Assembly (NCBI GenBank): GCA_030590185.1 | Contig: JAUUZB010000009.1 | Location: forward strand, 1-14,709 | Reading direction: 5' to 3' | From: Deltaproteobacteria bacterium | GTDB lineage: Bacteria > Myxococcota > XYA12-FULL-58-9 > JAUUZB01 | DNA: 14,709 nucleotides | Shown here: piece by piece, positions 7,201 to 12,994 of the stretch | Layout: the number at the start of each line of letters is the position of its first letter | Numbering within the stretch: the stretch's first letter is position 1 | Made by a program: the position numbers and the translations under genes | The notes under the pieces: model-generated | The model's database searches: none | What the model was told of the DNA's origin: nothing | Seen by the model: only the letters and a program-made list of their open reading frames with translations

Positions 7201-8716
7201 TGCCATTGATTCCGGCCACGTCGAGGATCGCGTCCCCGGTGCTGAAGTTCCCGACCACCATCGGCCCGTGCCAGGAGGTGGCGGTGTCGGTGATGGAGCG
7301 CAGCTGCCAGTCGACGCTGTTGGGATCGAGTTGGACTTGGCGGCCGACGGTGTTGCCTAAGGACAGCGTCACCGCGGACCCCGGGCCCGCAGCGTCCGCG
7401 GGGCGCAGGCGGATCAGGAGCCAGGGGTTGGTGCCGCGCAGGTCGCTGAGCACATCCCAGAAGAAGATGTGCGGCATGCCGCTGTCGTCGTCGTAGGTCG
7501 TTGGCCGGCTGGTCAAGCGCGTCCGACCCTGGCTGTGGGGCACCGGCAGCTCAGCGCACGCCAGCCAAGTGCCGCCACCATCGACGGAGTACTCGATGGC
7601 CACGTCCGCGTCATCGGCTTGGTCGTCGATCAGGCGATAGCTGATCGCGAGCCCGCCGGTGACCCGCCCGAGGGGCTGGTTCAACAACTGCACCGCCTCG
7701 ATGGTGGGCGGCGTTTGATTGATGATCGCCAAGCCATCGTAGATTTGCCAGGCACTGTAGTAGTGCGCGTCCCCCACCGGGTGATCGTAGGCGCGCAGGC
7801 GCAGCTTGACGCCGCTGAGGTTGACCGACCCAACCCCCTGGGGCGCGAGGGGGTCCGAGTTGGGCTCGGCGGCGGTGTTCCACAACACCGAATAGACTTC
7901 GTCGCGCGGCGCCAGGGCGTTGAGATCGCCGAGACTGATGTCGAGTCGGCGCCACAGGGTCTCCCCGGGCAGCTGCATTTGGAGCTCGATGTTAGCGACG
8001 TCACCGGCGTCGTCGCCCAGGACAAAGTCGAGGTGGGCTTCACCCGAGAAACTGCGCCCCGTGGTGGTCAAGGCGATGGTCGGCGGGGTGTTGCCAACGT
8101 CGAAGGTGCGAGTCTCGACGGGTGCGCCCACCCCGGCGGGCGTGCCATCGTCGGTGGGGGTGAGCTCGAGCATGACGTCGCGGCTAAAGGCAACGGCGTC
8201 AATGAGCTGCGGCTCGACGGCAAAAGCCGGTGAAGGATCGTTCACCACGAGGGCGGGGATGATGTGCAGGTCACTCCCGCCCGCCGTCGCGTCGGCCAGG
8301 ATGTCCCAGGTGATCAGGTGATCCGAGCCATCGGTGCGCGCCTCGAGTCCGCTGACCGTCGTGCTGAGGGTGGCGTCTCTCATGGCGCCGCCGCCGATCG
8401 CAAAGCGCACGGCGAGGCTGACGGTATCGTCACCGAAGGAGGGCCCGTTGGGATCGGTGAGTTGGACCTCGAGGTCCGCCGCGGCAAGGGGTCGCGTCTG
8501 GACGACGACCACGGCGGCGGTGGGCGGCAGGTTGACGCGCTCGTCGGCGCACACCCCAGCGCTGGTGCAAACGAGGGGCTCGGGACAGTCCGCGCGGCCC
8601 GTGCAGGTGATCACGACGTCGTCGCGGAGGATTGTGTCGACGCTGCAACTGGCATTGAGCAAGAGCAGCAGCGACGGCAGGAGGAGTTGAGCGCGGATGG
8701 CGGTTCGACGATGCAT
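4211..8716 (-). CDS. Large FG-GAP/VCBS repeat lipoprotein with N-terminal Ig-like repeats
   Basis: A 1501-residue surface lipoprotein. The N-terminus MHRRTAIRAQLLLPSLLLLLN leads to a lipobox (LNASC), then a short Cys-rich segment (CTGRADCPEPLVCTSAGVC) of the kind common in myxobacterial lipoproteins. Three Ig/FnIII-like repeats follow at about residues 62-445, each opening PPT and containing a W(D/N)-centred strand. Residues about 485-1250 hold thirteen calcium-binding FG-GAP motifs of the form D-x-(D/N)-x-D-G-x-x-D plus one degenerate copy, at a period of roughly 55 residues. The last ~220 residues have no repeat and I do not recognise them. FG-GAP repeats fold as integrin-type beta-propeller blades; binding of protein or glycan partners is inferred. 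Start: the Met at 8716 gives the best signal peptide, but its ribosome site is weak (GAGCG) and Met codons at 8737 and further upstream are possible. It follows the caspase gene by 126 bases. Confidence 0.9.
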   Translation of the reverse strand: MHRRTAIRAQLLLPSLLLLLNASCSVDTILRDDVVITCTGRADCPEPLVCTSAGVCADERVNLPPTAAVVVVQTRPLAAADLEVQLTDPNGPSFGDDTVSLAVRFAIGGGAMRDATLSTTVSGLEARTDGSDHLITWDILADATAGGSDLHIIPALVVNDPSPAFAVEPQLIDAVAFSRDVMLELTPTDDGTPAGVGAPVETRTFDVGNTPPTIALTTTGRSFSGEAHLDFVLGDDAGDVANIELQMQLPGETLWRRLDISLGDLNALAPRDEVYSVLWNTAAEPNSDPLAPQGVGSVNLSGVKLRLRAYDHPVGDAHYYSAWQIYDGLAIINQTPPTIEAVQLLNQPLGRVTGGLAISYRLIDDQADDADVAIEYSVDGGGTWLACAELPVPHSQGRTRLTSRPTTYDDDSGMPHIFFWDVLSDLRGTNPWLLIRLRPADAAGPGSAVTLSLGNTVGRQVQLDPNSVDWQLRSITDTATSWHGPMVVGNFSTGDAILDVAGINGTAPFEIVQLLDLDGSIGSSWVPTPAVPPEPEPVGAGLAAADFNGDGITDLATVVLGADENVVDVYLSNGTSTPFDTATGYAVPARSVSTGSEGLFAGDFDGDGNQDLVIGAETEVFVLLGDGTGQLAVDSVGQGFPVAEDSLIVAVGDLDGDGRDDVITNSLLFVPNLRIFPGQGRSAPGDPALGAPQDRVVPAAIGRLVLLDMNHDGLRDMAMIYEDTNELWLYLATLGSFSVPEYTPVYIDTLPEEVMHLASADIDADGWPDVVAVTQLRLYTYFGRDDPRGLVPSPGMAMTPINVCAGANVELAFADLNDDGAQEWLLAWTPCASGGASVNRQLRVMSPVPAPLPALSEDGRRVLENDPDLLVVRDIDDDGVLDLISVSDDRLVVLHGHGERGIGIGLFGSSAVTDLDAYSPVAGAAAGDINGDGATDLVILGEAAGQPQLTILIGQVAQGVRSLDFAAAVAGPQPAAQGLGLRGVFDVNGDGLGDLILAPPAQGTGEPLTVLLADGTPGAWSGSFTPLVPQAAALDAPAQHVLAAELDGDGHLDLILLGDGTGTEGYVTLLRGDGSGDFTAVCTPATCAGGATCSHPVAWGADLSLPTPLPLPVTTAAMGDLDADGDVDLVVGAFVGLFGGLDGSPITLLRNGPTACELFTPVSHDLAGQGVIDQLRIVDLNRDGVPDLLGAATEVFLRLGDPASPGAFGDPITLRSGVNVRRFILADLNYDGLEDLGAVNRNEMTLAVAHQQRRDYLARWNVILRPWDGTDGGAGNLFGAAAPDPPRYLAEGASTRIVVREFTDDAGSLLPGLRRAGALVDVAGRLEPLTAAWQTSGDLHLSPRVSAEGRVRTHLQARLGPVTADADGVERAAGLDLSPASGSPRGVVIDLPWRGEWLGVGSGSVEILVFARFTDWLRAADVPADNDEGVAASSLPSVADAEGWRTLHRTTEYFEDIPETTGALADGSGRRFIIDTSDATAPRVRILTDRLGVFQAFVVVP
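4958..7270 (-). repeat. Fourteen FG-GAP blade-coding repeats (13 clear, 1 degenerate)
   Basis: Calcium-loop motifs in order: a degenerate GNFSTGDAILD, then DFNGDGITD, DFDGDGNQD, DLDGDGRDD, DMNHDGLRD, DIDADGWPD, DLNDDGAQE, DIDDDGVLD, DINGDGATD, DVNGDGLGD, ELDGDGHLD, DLDADGDVD, DLNRDGVPD and DLNYDGLED. Spacing is 48-59 residues except one gap of about 75. Fourteen units would fit two seven-bladed propellers; that fold statement is inference. Confidence 0.85.
7388..8533 (-). repeat. Three Ig/FnIII-like domain repeats in the FG-GAP lipoprotein
   Basis: Three units of about 115-140 residues begin PPTAAVVVV, PPTIALTTT and PPTIEAVQL. Each later has a Trp-centred strand (ITWDILADA, VLWNTAAEP, FFWDVLSDL) followed by an acidic loop and a strand such as LRLRAYD or LIRLRPAD. 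The pattern is visible at protein level only; DNA identity between units is low, so they are old duplications. Confidence 0.6.
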
Positions 8717-8728
8717 GAATCGCTCAAT

Positions 8729-8734
8729 ATAATA
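8729..8734 (-). promoter_or_regulatory. AT-rich -10-like box before the FG-GAP lipoprotein gene
   Basis: TATTAT on the minus strand, 12 bases before the chosen ATG, inside a locally AT-rich patch of the 126-base gap after the caspase gene. No acceptable -35 box lies 16-18 bases upstream, so this is only a candidate for independent transcription of the large gene. Confidence 0.2.
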
Positions 8735-8842
8735 CATCCAAATCTCAGTGCAGGCTTCCCTGCCACACTCCCCACGGCACACGCCGGGCCCCCCGGACGG
8801 CCAGGTCGAGCAGCTGATGGATTGTCTGCGTTGGTAGCTGGG

Positions 8843-10105
8843 CTATTGCCCCTTTGCCACCCCGGCCACGGGCATCTGGTTGTCAAAGGTGCCCTTGAGC
8901 TCCGGATGCTGCTGACCGCCGGTCTCGTCGGAGACGCGCAGGTAGACGTAATCGTAGAGCTCGCGGATGGTAACGATGCCATCCTGGTTGTCGTCGGCGG
9001 CGCCCCTGAGGCCCTCCGCCAAAAAGAAGGTGAACACGCCGTGGCCACCGCCCCAGCGCTGGGCTTCATTGGAGGACTCGGAGGCGCTCGAGGCGCTGAG
9101 CACCGCGAGCCCCGGCTTGGTTTCGGCGAGGCGTGCCAGCAGGCGGTTGGTCTCCGAGAGGTAGAGGCCGCGTTTGCCGCCGAAGCGACCGAAGCCCGCG
9201 GCGCCGGCGTGGCAGGCGTCGAGCAACATGACCACCCGTTTGACCGGCGAGCTGGAAAGGGCGTACTCGACGTCCCGTTGCGGCAGCCCGGTGCCGACCA
9301 GCGCCGCCGGGTCGGTGTCGTGGGCCAAAAAGTAGAGGTCGCCGCCGTCGTCGGGCAGGCCGTGCATGGCGAAGTAGAGGATCAATAGATCGTTGGGCGC
9401 GGCCCGCTTGGAGACCGTGGTGAGCGCCGAGAGGATCGCGGCGCGGGTGGCCTTTTCGTCGGTGAGCAGGGTGCGACGGGAGGGTGGTACGGCCCCGCCG
9501 GCGGGCGAGGCGAAGAAGGCATCGATGACCTCGGCGTCCCGGTGGGCGTAGCGCAGGGAGATCTCGGGCCGCTGGTAGCGAGAGATGCCGACCGTGAAGG
9601 TCCAGATGCGCATCGGCCCCTGCTGCGGAGGCTGTGCCACCTGGAAGGCCGGTCCGCTGGTCGACGGCGGCGCGCTTGGCACCGGCGCCAGCACCACCGG
9701 CGCGGTCTGTTCGCGCAGGGTATAGGTGACGCGGTTGTGCTCGTCCCCCCCTCGGTAACGGACGATCACCAGCTCCCGGTTGGCGACGAAGAGGTGGTAG
9801 TCGGCGGTGGAGGCGCGCAACCACAGACGCTGCGCCGGATCCAAACGGCTGAGCTCGCCAACGATCGACTTGGTCACGGTGGTGACCTCGACATCGATGA
9901 AGTAGCCGCTGCTCATCAGGGCGGCGCGCACCGACTCCGCCGAGACCTCGGCCGGGTGGTCGTGCTGGGCGCCATCCACCCGGGTGACCCGCAGCTCCAA
10001 ACCGGTGACCGGGTTTTCCGTGACGAAGCGAACCGTGGGAAAGGAATGACAACCCGCGGCCAACAGGAGAATGAAGCTGCACAGCCGGGCCATGCGCTCA
10101 GTCAT
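8843..10105 (-). CDS. Caspase-like (peptidase C14) lipoprotein with EF-hand loop
   Basis: A 420-residue prokaryotic caspase homologue (orthocaspase/metacaspase type). The signal peptide MARLCSFILLLAAGC has its lipid Cys at 19, placing the enzyme outside the cytoplasm. Residues about 28-140 form an N-terminal domain I do not recognise, followed by a Pro/Ser-rich linker (about 138-162). The caspase domain starts near 166 (RIWTFTVGISRYQ). The dyad is intact: His248 in YFAMHGLPDDGG and Cys298 in LLDACHAG. Downstream VLSASSASESS and GGGHGVFTFFLAEGL are typical of the family. A canonical EF-hand loop follows at 371-382 (D-x-N-x-D-G-x-V-x-x-x-E), suggesting calcium dependence. Family members usually cut after Arg/Lys; the substrate here is unknown. 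The start at 10105 has GAGGT four bases upstream, overlapping the stop of the preceding lipoprotein gene. The next gene downstream encodes the calcium-motif FG-GAP lipoprotein. Confidence 0.9.
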   Translation of the reverse strand: MTERMARLCSFILLLAAGCHSFPTVRFVTENPVTGLELRVTRVDGAQHDHPAEVSAESVRAALMSSGYFIDVEVTTVTKSIVGELSRLDPAQRLWLRASTADYHLFVANRELVIVRYRGGDEHNRVTYTLREQTAPVVLAPVPSAPPSTSGPAFQVAQPPQQGPMRIWTFTVGISRYQRPEISLRYAHRDAEVIDAFFASPAGGAVPPSRRTLLTDEKATRAAILSALTTVSKRAAPNDLLILYFAMHGLPDDGGDLYFLAHDTDPAALVGTGLPQRDVEYALSSSPVKRVVMLLDACHAGAAGFGRFGGKRGLYLSETNRLLARLAETKPGLAVLSASSASESSNEAQRWGGGHGVFTFFLAEGLRGAADDNQDGIVTIRELYDYVYLRVSDETGGQQHPELKGTFDNQMPVAGVAKGQ

Positions 10106-10109
10106 GGGG

Positions 10110-10115
10110 ACCTCA
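10110..10115 (-). promoter_or_regulatory. Ribosome binding site overlapping the upstream stop codon (coupling)
   Basis: On the minus strand TGA of the lipoprotein gene (10115-10113) runs into GGT, forming GAGGT four bases before the caspase ATG. Ribosomes ending the lipoprotein would sit on the caspase start, so the two proteins are probably made in a fixed ratio. Confidence 0.65.
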
Positions 10116-10913
10116 CTGGGCGCGACGTTGGTAGACGTCGCCCGCTTCTCTCGGCAGTGGCATGATCAGCATGTAGCCGGTGTCGCTGTCGGGATCGACC
10201 ACCACCGAGCTCTCACCCTCGCCGGTGGCGGCGGCGGCGGCGAGACCCGGGCTGACCGGGATCGCGCGCAGGGTAACCCGCACCCGGCCGATCATGGTGA
10301 AGGTGTGGCCGTAGATCGGCGACACCAAGTTCCAGATGATGACGATCGGGAGGGTGAGCAGCGGGAGGCTGAGCAGGATCGACCCGATCAGCTGGCCCCC
10401 TTTGATGTACTTGTGGTCCTTGAGATCGATGCCGCCCCAGTCGACCGAGGCGACCAGGCGCACGTCCGGCTGCTCCTCGACCGGCCTTTGGGTTGGGGTG
10501 GGGTTGGGCGTTTGGGTGCCGTAGCCGGATCCTGGGGAGGCAGCGACGTCACTGGCGCTATAGGAGAGGATCACCTTATCGGTGACGAAGCGTGGATCGG
10601 GGCGCGGCAGGACCATGGCACCGGCCCGGGCCGCCTCACCCTCCACCGCGGCCGCCACGTAGTTGAGGAGATCCTCCTCGGAGTGTGGGAACACCCCGTT
10701 AACCTCGACCCGGATTTTCTTGCCCGCGTACTGGGCGAGGTTGATGCCGGAGGCCGCCTTCTCCACCGCCTGGAGCGTCGATTGGGAGATCAACCGTTGT
10801 TGGTTCGGGACCCGCGGATACATCGGGGCGATGCGGATCGGCGCGAACTCCTTGACGTGGCTGCAGCCATTGAGAAACAGCAAGACCGCGATGCTAACCA
10901 GACCCGTACGCAT
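10113..10913 (-). CDS. Lipoprotein of unknown family with internal hydrophobic segment
   Basis: 266 residues. MRTGLVSIAVLLFLNGC is a clear lipoprotein signal (LNGC lipobox, Cys17). Residues about 30-115 look globular (IRVEVNGVFPHSEEDLLNYVAAAV, then KVILSYSASD). A Pro/Thr-rich linker follows at about 127-146. A beta-like segment (VRLVASVDWGGIDLKD) leads into a hydrophobic stretch at about 173-197 (LIGSILLSLPLLTLPIVIIW), long enough to cross a membrane, then IGRVRVTLRAIP. A lipid anchor plus an internal hydrophobic helix is unusual. I do not recognise the family. The start at 10913 has AGGGAGGT four bases upstream; a GTG at 10928 is in frame but unsupported. It lies seven bases ahead of the caspase gene and 31 bases after the DUF2752 gene, so it is probably a structural or regulatory partner of the caspase. 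Confidence 0.85.
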   Translation of the reverse strand: MRTGLVSIAVLLFLNGCSHVKEFAPIRIAPMYPRVPNQQRLISQSTLQAVEKAASGINLAQYAGKKIRVEVNGVFPHSEEDLLNYVAAAVEGEAARAGAMVLPRPDPRFVTDKVILSYSASDVAASPGSGYGTQTPNPTPTQRPVEEQPDVRLVASVDWGGIDLKDHKYIKGGQLIGSILLSLPLLTLPIVIIWNLVSPIYGHTFTMIGRVRVTLRAIPVSPGLAAAAATGEGESSVVVDPDSDTGYMLIMPLPREAGDVYQRRAQ

Positions 10914-10944
10914 GGAGACCTCCCTCACTCTGACCGCGCCGACT

Positions 10945-11370
10945 CTACCCTAGAACTCCCGCCGTATGCCAGATCACCCAGGTGTAGTTCAGGGCCACCG
11001 CACCGGCCAGGGCGAGGCGCACGGTGCGCGCCGCACACCGGCCGAGGTGCAACTGGGGCGGCGCCAGGCCGAACACCAGATGCCCGACGGAGGCCACCAC
11101 GGCCGCGCCCAACATTATAAAGAGGATCGTACCCAATGGGTTGATGGCCAGCGCCGCCCCGGGCTCACCGTGGGCGAGATGTTGGGCAGAGCGGGTCAGG
11201 CCACAACCCAGGCAGGGCCAGCCGGTTAGCTCGCGCACCGTGCAGCCCCAGAAGGGCAGCTTCTCCACCGGCAACCAGCGGGCCGCCGCGAAGATCACCA
11301 GCCCCAGCAAACCCATCGACTCGAGAAAGCCCAGCCGGCGGTGGCGCGGCGATGGCTCGAATCGGACCAC
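10945..11370 (-). CDS. DUF2752 family membrane protein
   Basis: 141 residues with about three membrane segments (near 18-31, 80-100 and 115-135). It carries the DUF2752 signature WPCLGCGLTRSAQHL (about 51-65; Cys53 and Cys56), followed by a G-x-x-x-A-x-x-x-NPLG block (about 68-80). The family has no established function; the conserved Cys pair is suggestive of metal or redox use. The start is a GTG at 11370, only four bases after the Yip1-type gene's stop and without a Shine-Dalgarno, so coupled translation is likely. The ATG at 11316 (MGLLGL) would cut into the first helix and is less likely. Confidence 0.8.
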   Translation of the reverse strand: MVRFEPSPRHRRLGFLESMGLLGLVIFAAARWLPVEKLPFWGCTVRELTGWPCLGCGLTRSAQHLAHGEPGAALAINPLGTILFIMLGAAVVASVGHLVFGLAPPQLHLGRCAARTVRLALAGAVALNYTWVIWHTAGVLG

Positions 11371-11374
11371 GGGT

Positions 11375-12223
11375 TCAGAGGCCGGCCGGCATGAAGGCGG
11401 TCATGATGGCAATCACGATCACGGGAGCGAGGCAGCAGGCCGTGGCGATCGGGATCACCAGAACCGCGGCCACGGCGCGGCCAAAGGTCGTCTCCTGAAC
11501 CTGGGTCAGGCCCCACACCTGGAGGATCAACACGTAGAGGCCGACCATGCCGCCGACCTGCGGCAACCAGGTCATCAGGGCCGGCGTGGTGGCGTAGCCC
11601 ATCACCCGGGCGCTGGCCTCGAAGCCATTGTTGGCGCAACCGAAGAGCATACAGCCGAGGTGCACGACGCCGGTGCCGAGCATGAAGGTCAGGGGAAACA
11701 GGACGATGGTCGCGGCGCACATACCAAAAGCGACGGTCACCGAGTTGGCCGCCAGCCAATCAAACCATTCGGTGAACTCGCCGCGCATCATCGAGGCGAG
11801 CTGCGGGTTACTCATCAGCTGGGCACGGATGTTGCGGAAGTTCCAGATGTTGATCGGGGCCTGGAGGAGCGAGCCTACCACCGTGATGATCCAGGCGTAC
11901 CAAAAGGCGTCGGACCAGGGACGGTCGGGGTCCACCGTCGACCAAAAGGACTGGGGGCGAAAGGCGCTGCGCCCGATGGTCTGGTACAGGGCGGTGAACA
12001 GGCCGAGCTCACCGCGCCGCTCCCAGGGGGTTGGACCGCGGCCGGCCTGGGCCCACTCCGGCAGGCTGGTGTTGGGCTTGGTGGAGCCGCTCGGGTCGGC
12101 GGCGGTGGCGGTGGCGTTGCCGTCGGGCCCGATGACCATCGGCGAGCGACAGTGGGGGCAAGCGTGGTTGCCGGCGTCCGGAACGTCAAAGGGCTCGGCG
12201 CACAGGGGGCAGGTGACGCGCAT
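11375..12223 (-). CDS. Zinc-ribbon plus Yip1-type integral membrane protein
   Basis: 282 residues. The N-terminus carries a zinc ribbon (C5-x2-C8 ... C22-x2-C25, read TCPLCAEPFDV and ACPHCRSP), then a flexible Thr/Ser/Pro-rich linker (about 35-75). Residues about 85-282 resemble the bacterial Yip1 family: an SFWSTVDPDRPWSDAFWYAW entry segment and about five hydrophobic helices, including a Gly/Cys-containing one (VVHLGCMLFGCANNGFEASARV) and a C-terminal IATACCLAPVIVIAIM. Bacterial Yip1 proteins have no settled role. GGAGG lies four bases before the ATG at 12223. The leader contains a heptamer repeat. The DUF2752 gene follows after four bases. Confidence 0.8.
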   Translation of the reverse strand: MRVTCPLCAEPFDVPDAGNHACPHCRSPMVIGPDGNATATAADPSGSTKPNTSLPEWAQAGRGPTPWERRGELGLFTALYQTIGRSAFRPQSFWSTVDPDRPWSDAFWYAWIITVVGSLLQAPINIWNFRNIRAQLMSNPQLASMMRGEFTEWFDWLAANSVTVAFGMCAATIVLFPLTFMLGTGVVHLGCMLFGCANNGFEASARVMGYATTPALMTWLPQVGGMVGLYVLILQVWGLTQVQETTFGRAVAAVLVIPIATACCLAPVIVIAIMTAFMPAGL

Positions 12224-12239
12224 GGATCCTCCGGAGCGA

Positions 12240-12284
12240 CTTCGGACTTCGGACTTCGGACTTCGGAATCAGCTATCAGCAATC
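12240..12284. repeat. Period-7 simple repeat: four CTTCGGA units then ATCAGC[T/A] units
   Basis: On the + strand four perfect copies of CTTCGGA (12240-12267) run directly into ATCAGCT, ATCAGCA and a partial ATC (12268-12284), keeping the same 7-bp period. The tract lies between the NTF2-like gene and the Yip1-type gene, ending a few bases from the latter's ribosome binding site, so copy-number change would alter leader length rather than reading frame. Confidence 0.9.
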
Positions 12285-12312
12285 GCCCGTCAATTGAAAC
12301 GCGGCCCGGTTT

Positions 12313-12786
12313 TCAGAAGGCGACCCGCTCATGGGTAGCGGCGGTGACGCGCCAGGTTTGCTCATCTTCGCGTTCGAAGGTGAGATCGAAGCGGTACTTG
12401 CCGGCGTTGGTCGGCACGACGTCCTCGAGGGCGTGAACCTCCTTGCCGGTGGCGAGCACCGCGACGAGGATGACCCGCGCCCGTTTGGGATCGGCCCCCG
12501 CCTCGACTTCGATGTCGGCGCTGGTCAGGAAGATTTTGCGCCAGGCGCCGCGGCGCAATTCGAGGAACAGCAGACCCTTGACGCCTCGCTTGTCCATCTC
12601 CCCGGAGCGAAATCGATCACTGACGTGCTCGAGCATGCCGCCCAAGTCTTGAGCCTCGGCGGCGGCGATTGTGTCGTTGATGACGCCGCGGATCAGCACC
12701 TCGTGGTCCACCGCCTTCTGGCGGTTGACCAGCAACAGCACCACGATCGCGATGGCGGCGCCAACGTAGAAGTAACGGCGATTCAT
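12313..12786 (-). CDS. Membrane-anchored NTF2/SnoaL-like protein
   Basis: 157 residues. A short basic N-terminus (MNRRYFY) precedes one hydrophobic helix (about 7-21, VGAAIAIVVLLLV) with no lipobox, so the protein is likely anchored with its body outside the cytoplasm. The rest fits the NTF2-like cone fold: a long helix pair (LIRGVINDTIAAAEAQDLGG, then MLEHVSDRF), a beta segment (KIFLTSADIEVEAG, RARVILVAVLATG) and a final sheet ending YRFDLTFEREDEQTWRVTAA. NTF2-like domains bind small ligands or serve as assembly scaffolds; no catalytic residues can be assigned. The start at 12786 has GAAAGG three bases upstream; an in-frame GTG at 12849 adds 21 residues and is less convincing. It appears to be the first gene of the minus-strand series, 89 bases ahead of the Yip1-type gene. 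Confidence 0.7.
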   Translation of the reverse strand: MNRRYFYVGAAIAIVVLLLVNRQKAVDHEVLIRGVINDTIAAAEAQDLGGMLEHVSDRFRSGEMDKRGVKGLLFLELRRGAWRKIFLTSADIEVEAGADPKRARVILVAVLATGKEVHALEDVVPTNAGKYRFDLTFEREDEQTWRVTAATHERVAF

Positions 12787-12812
12787 GTGCCTTTCATAAC
12801 CCGAACCGGGGG

Positions 12813-12830
12813 CCGGCGTAATCCCGCCGG
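12813..12830. repeat. Inverted repeat in the NTF2-like gene leader
   Basis: CCGGCG, six bases (TAATCC), CGCCGG: a perfect 6-bp GC-only stem, 27 bases upstream of the NTF2-like start. No T-run follows on either strand, so it is not a standard terminator. Confidence 0.6.
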
Positions 12831-12870
12831 TGAGCACCCGGAAGGCCACTTCTTCATATGTTGCCCGCTC

Positions 12871-12894
12871 GGCGTTTTGGGAATTTCAAACGCC
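12871..12894. repeat. Inverted repeat upstream of the minus-strand gene series
   Basis: GGCGTTT, ten bases, AAACGCC: a perfect 7-bp inverted repeat in the AT-richer intergenic stretch between the NTF2-like gene and the + strand gene beginning near 12995. It could be an operator or a leader stem-loop. A smaller one, GATCT-5-AGATC, lies at 12923-12937. The rest of 12850-12994 holds no recognisable gene, and I see no confident -35/-10 pair. Confidence 0.55.
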
Positions 12895-12994
12895 CCCTCA
12901 TGAGTAGTTAGGCGTCTGTTCAGATCTACATAAGATCCCAATATCAGACAAAATCCACCAAGACCCTAAGAACTGCATCCAGCTCACCAAGGGC

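Noticed and set aside
8750..8796. Two short hairpins (GCAGG-CTTC-CCTGC and CCGGG-CCC-CCCGG) in the caspase/FG-GAP gap
   Set aside because: Stems of only 5 bp with no T-run; expected by chance in GC-rich DNA. Not enough to claim a terminator between the two genes.
8264..9388. 374-codon + strand open frame
   Set aside because: It runs across the antisense of two well-supported genes and the gap between them. Its low-complexity Ala/Gly/Arg composition is typical of GC-rich antisense frames.
12240..12284. Heptamer tract considered as a CRISPR-like or attachment site
   Set aside because: Units of 7 bp without spacers and no integrase or cas gene in the window. A simple sequence repeat explains it.
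11024..12436. 470-codon + strand open frame
   Set aside because: It spans the antisense of several supported minus-strand genes and translates the heptamer tract into low-complexity sequence (TSDFGLRTS). No family resemblance.
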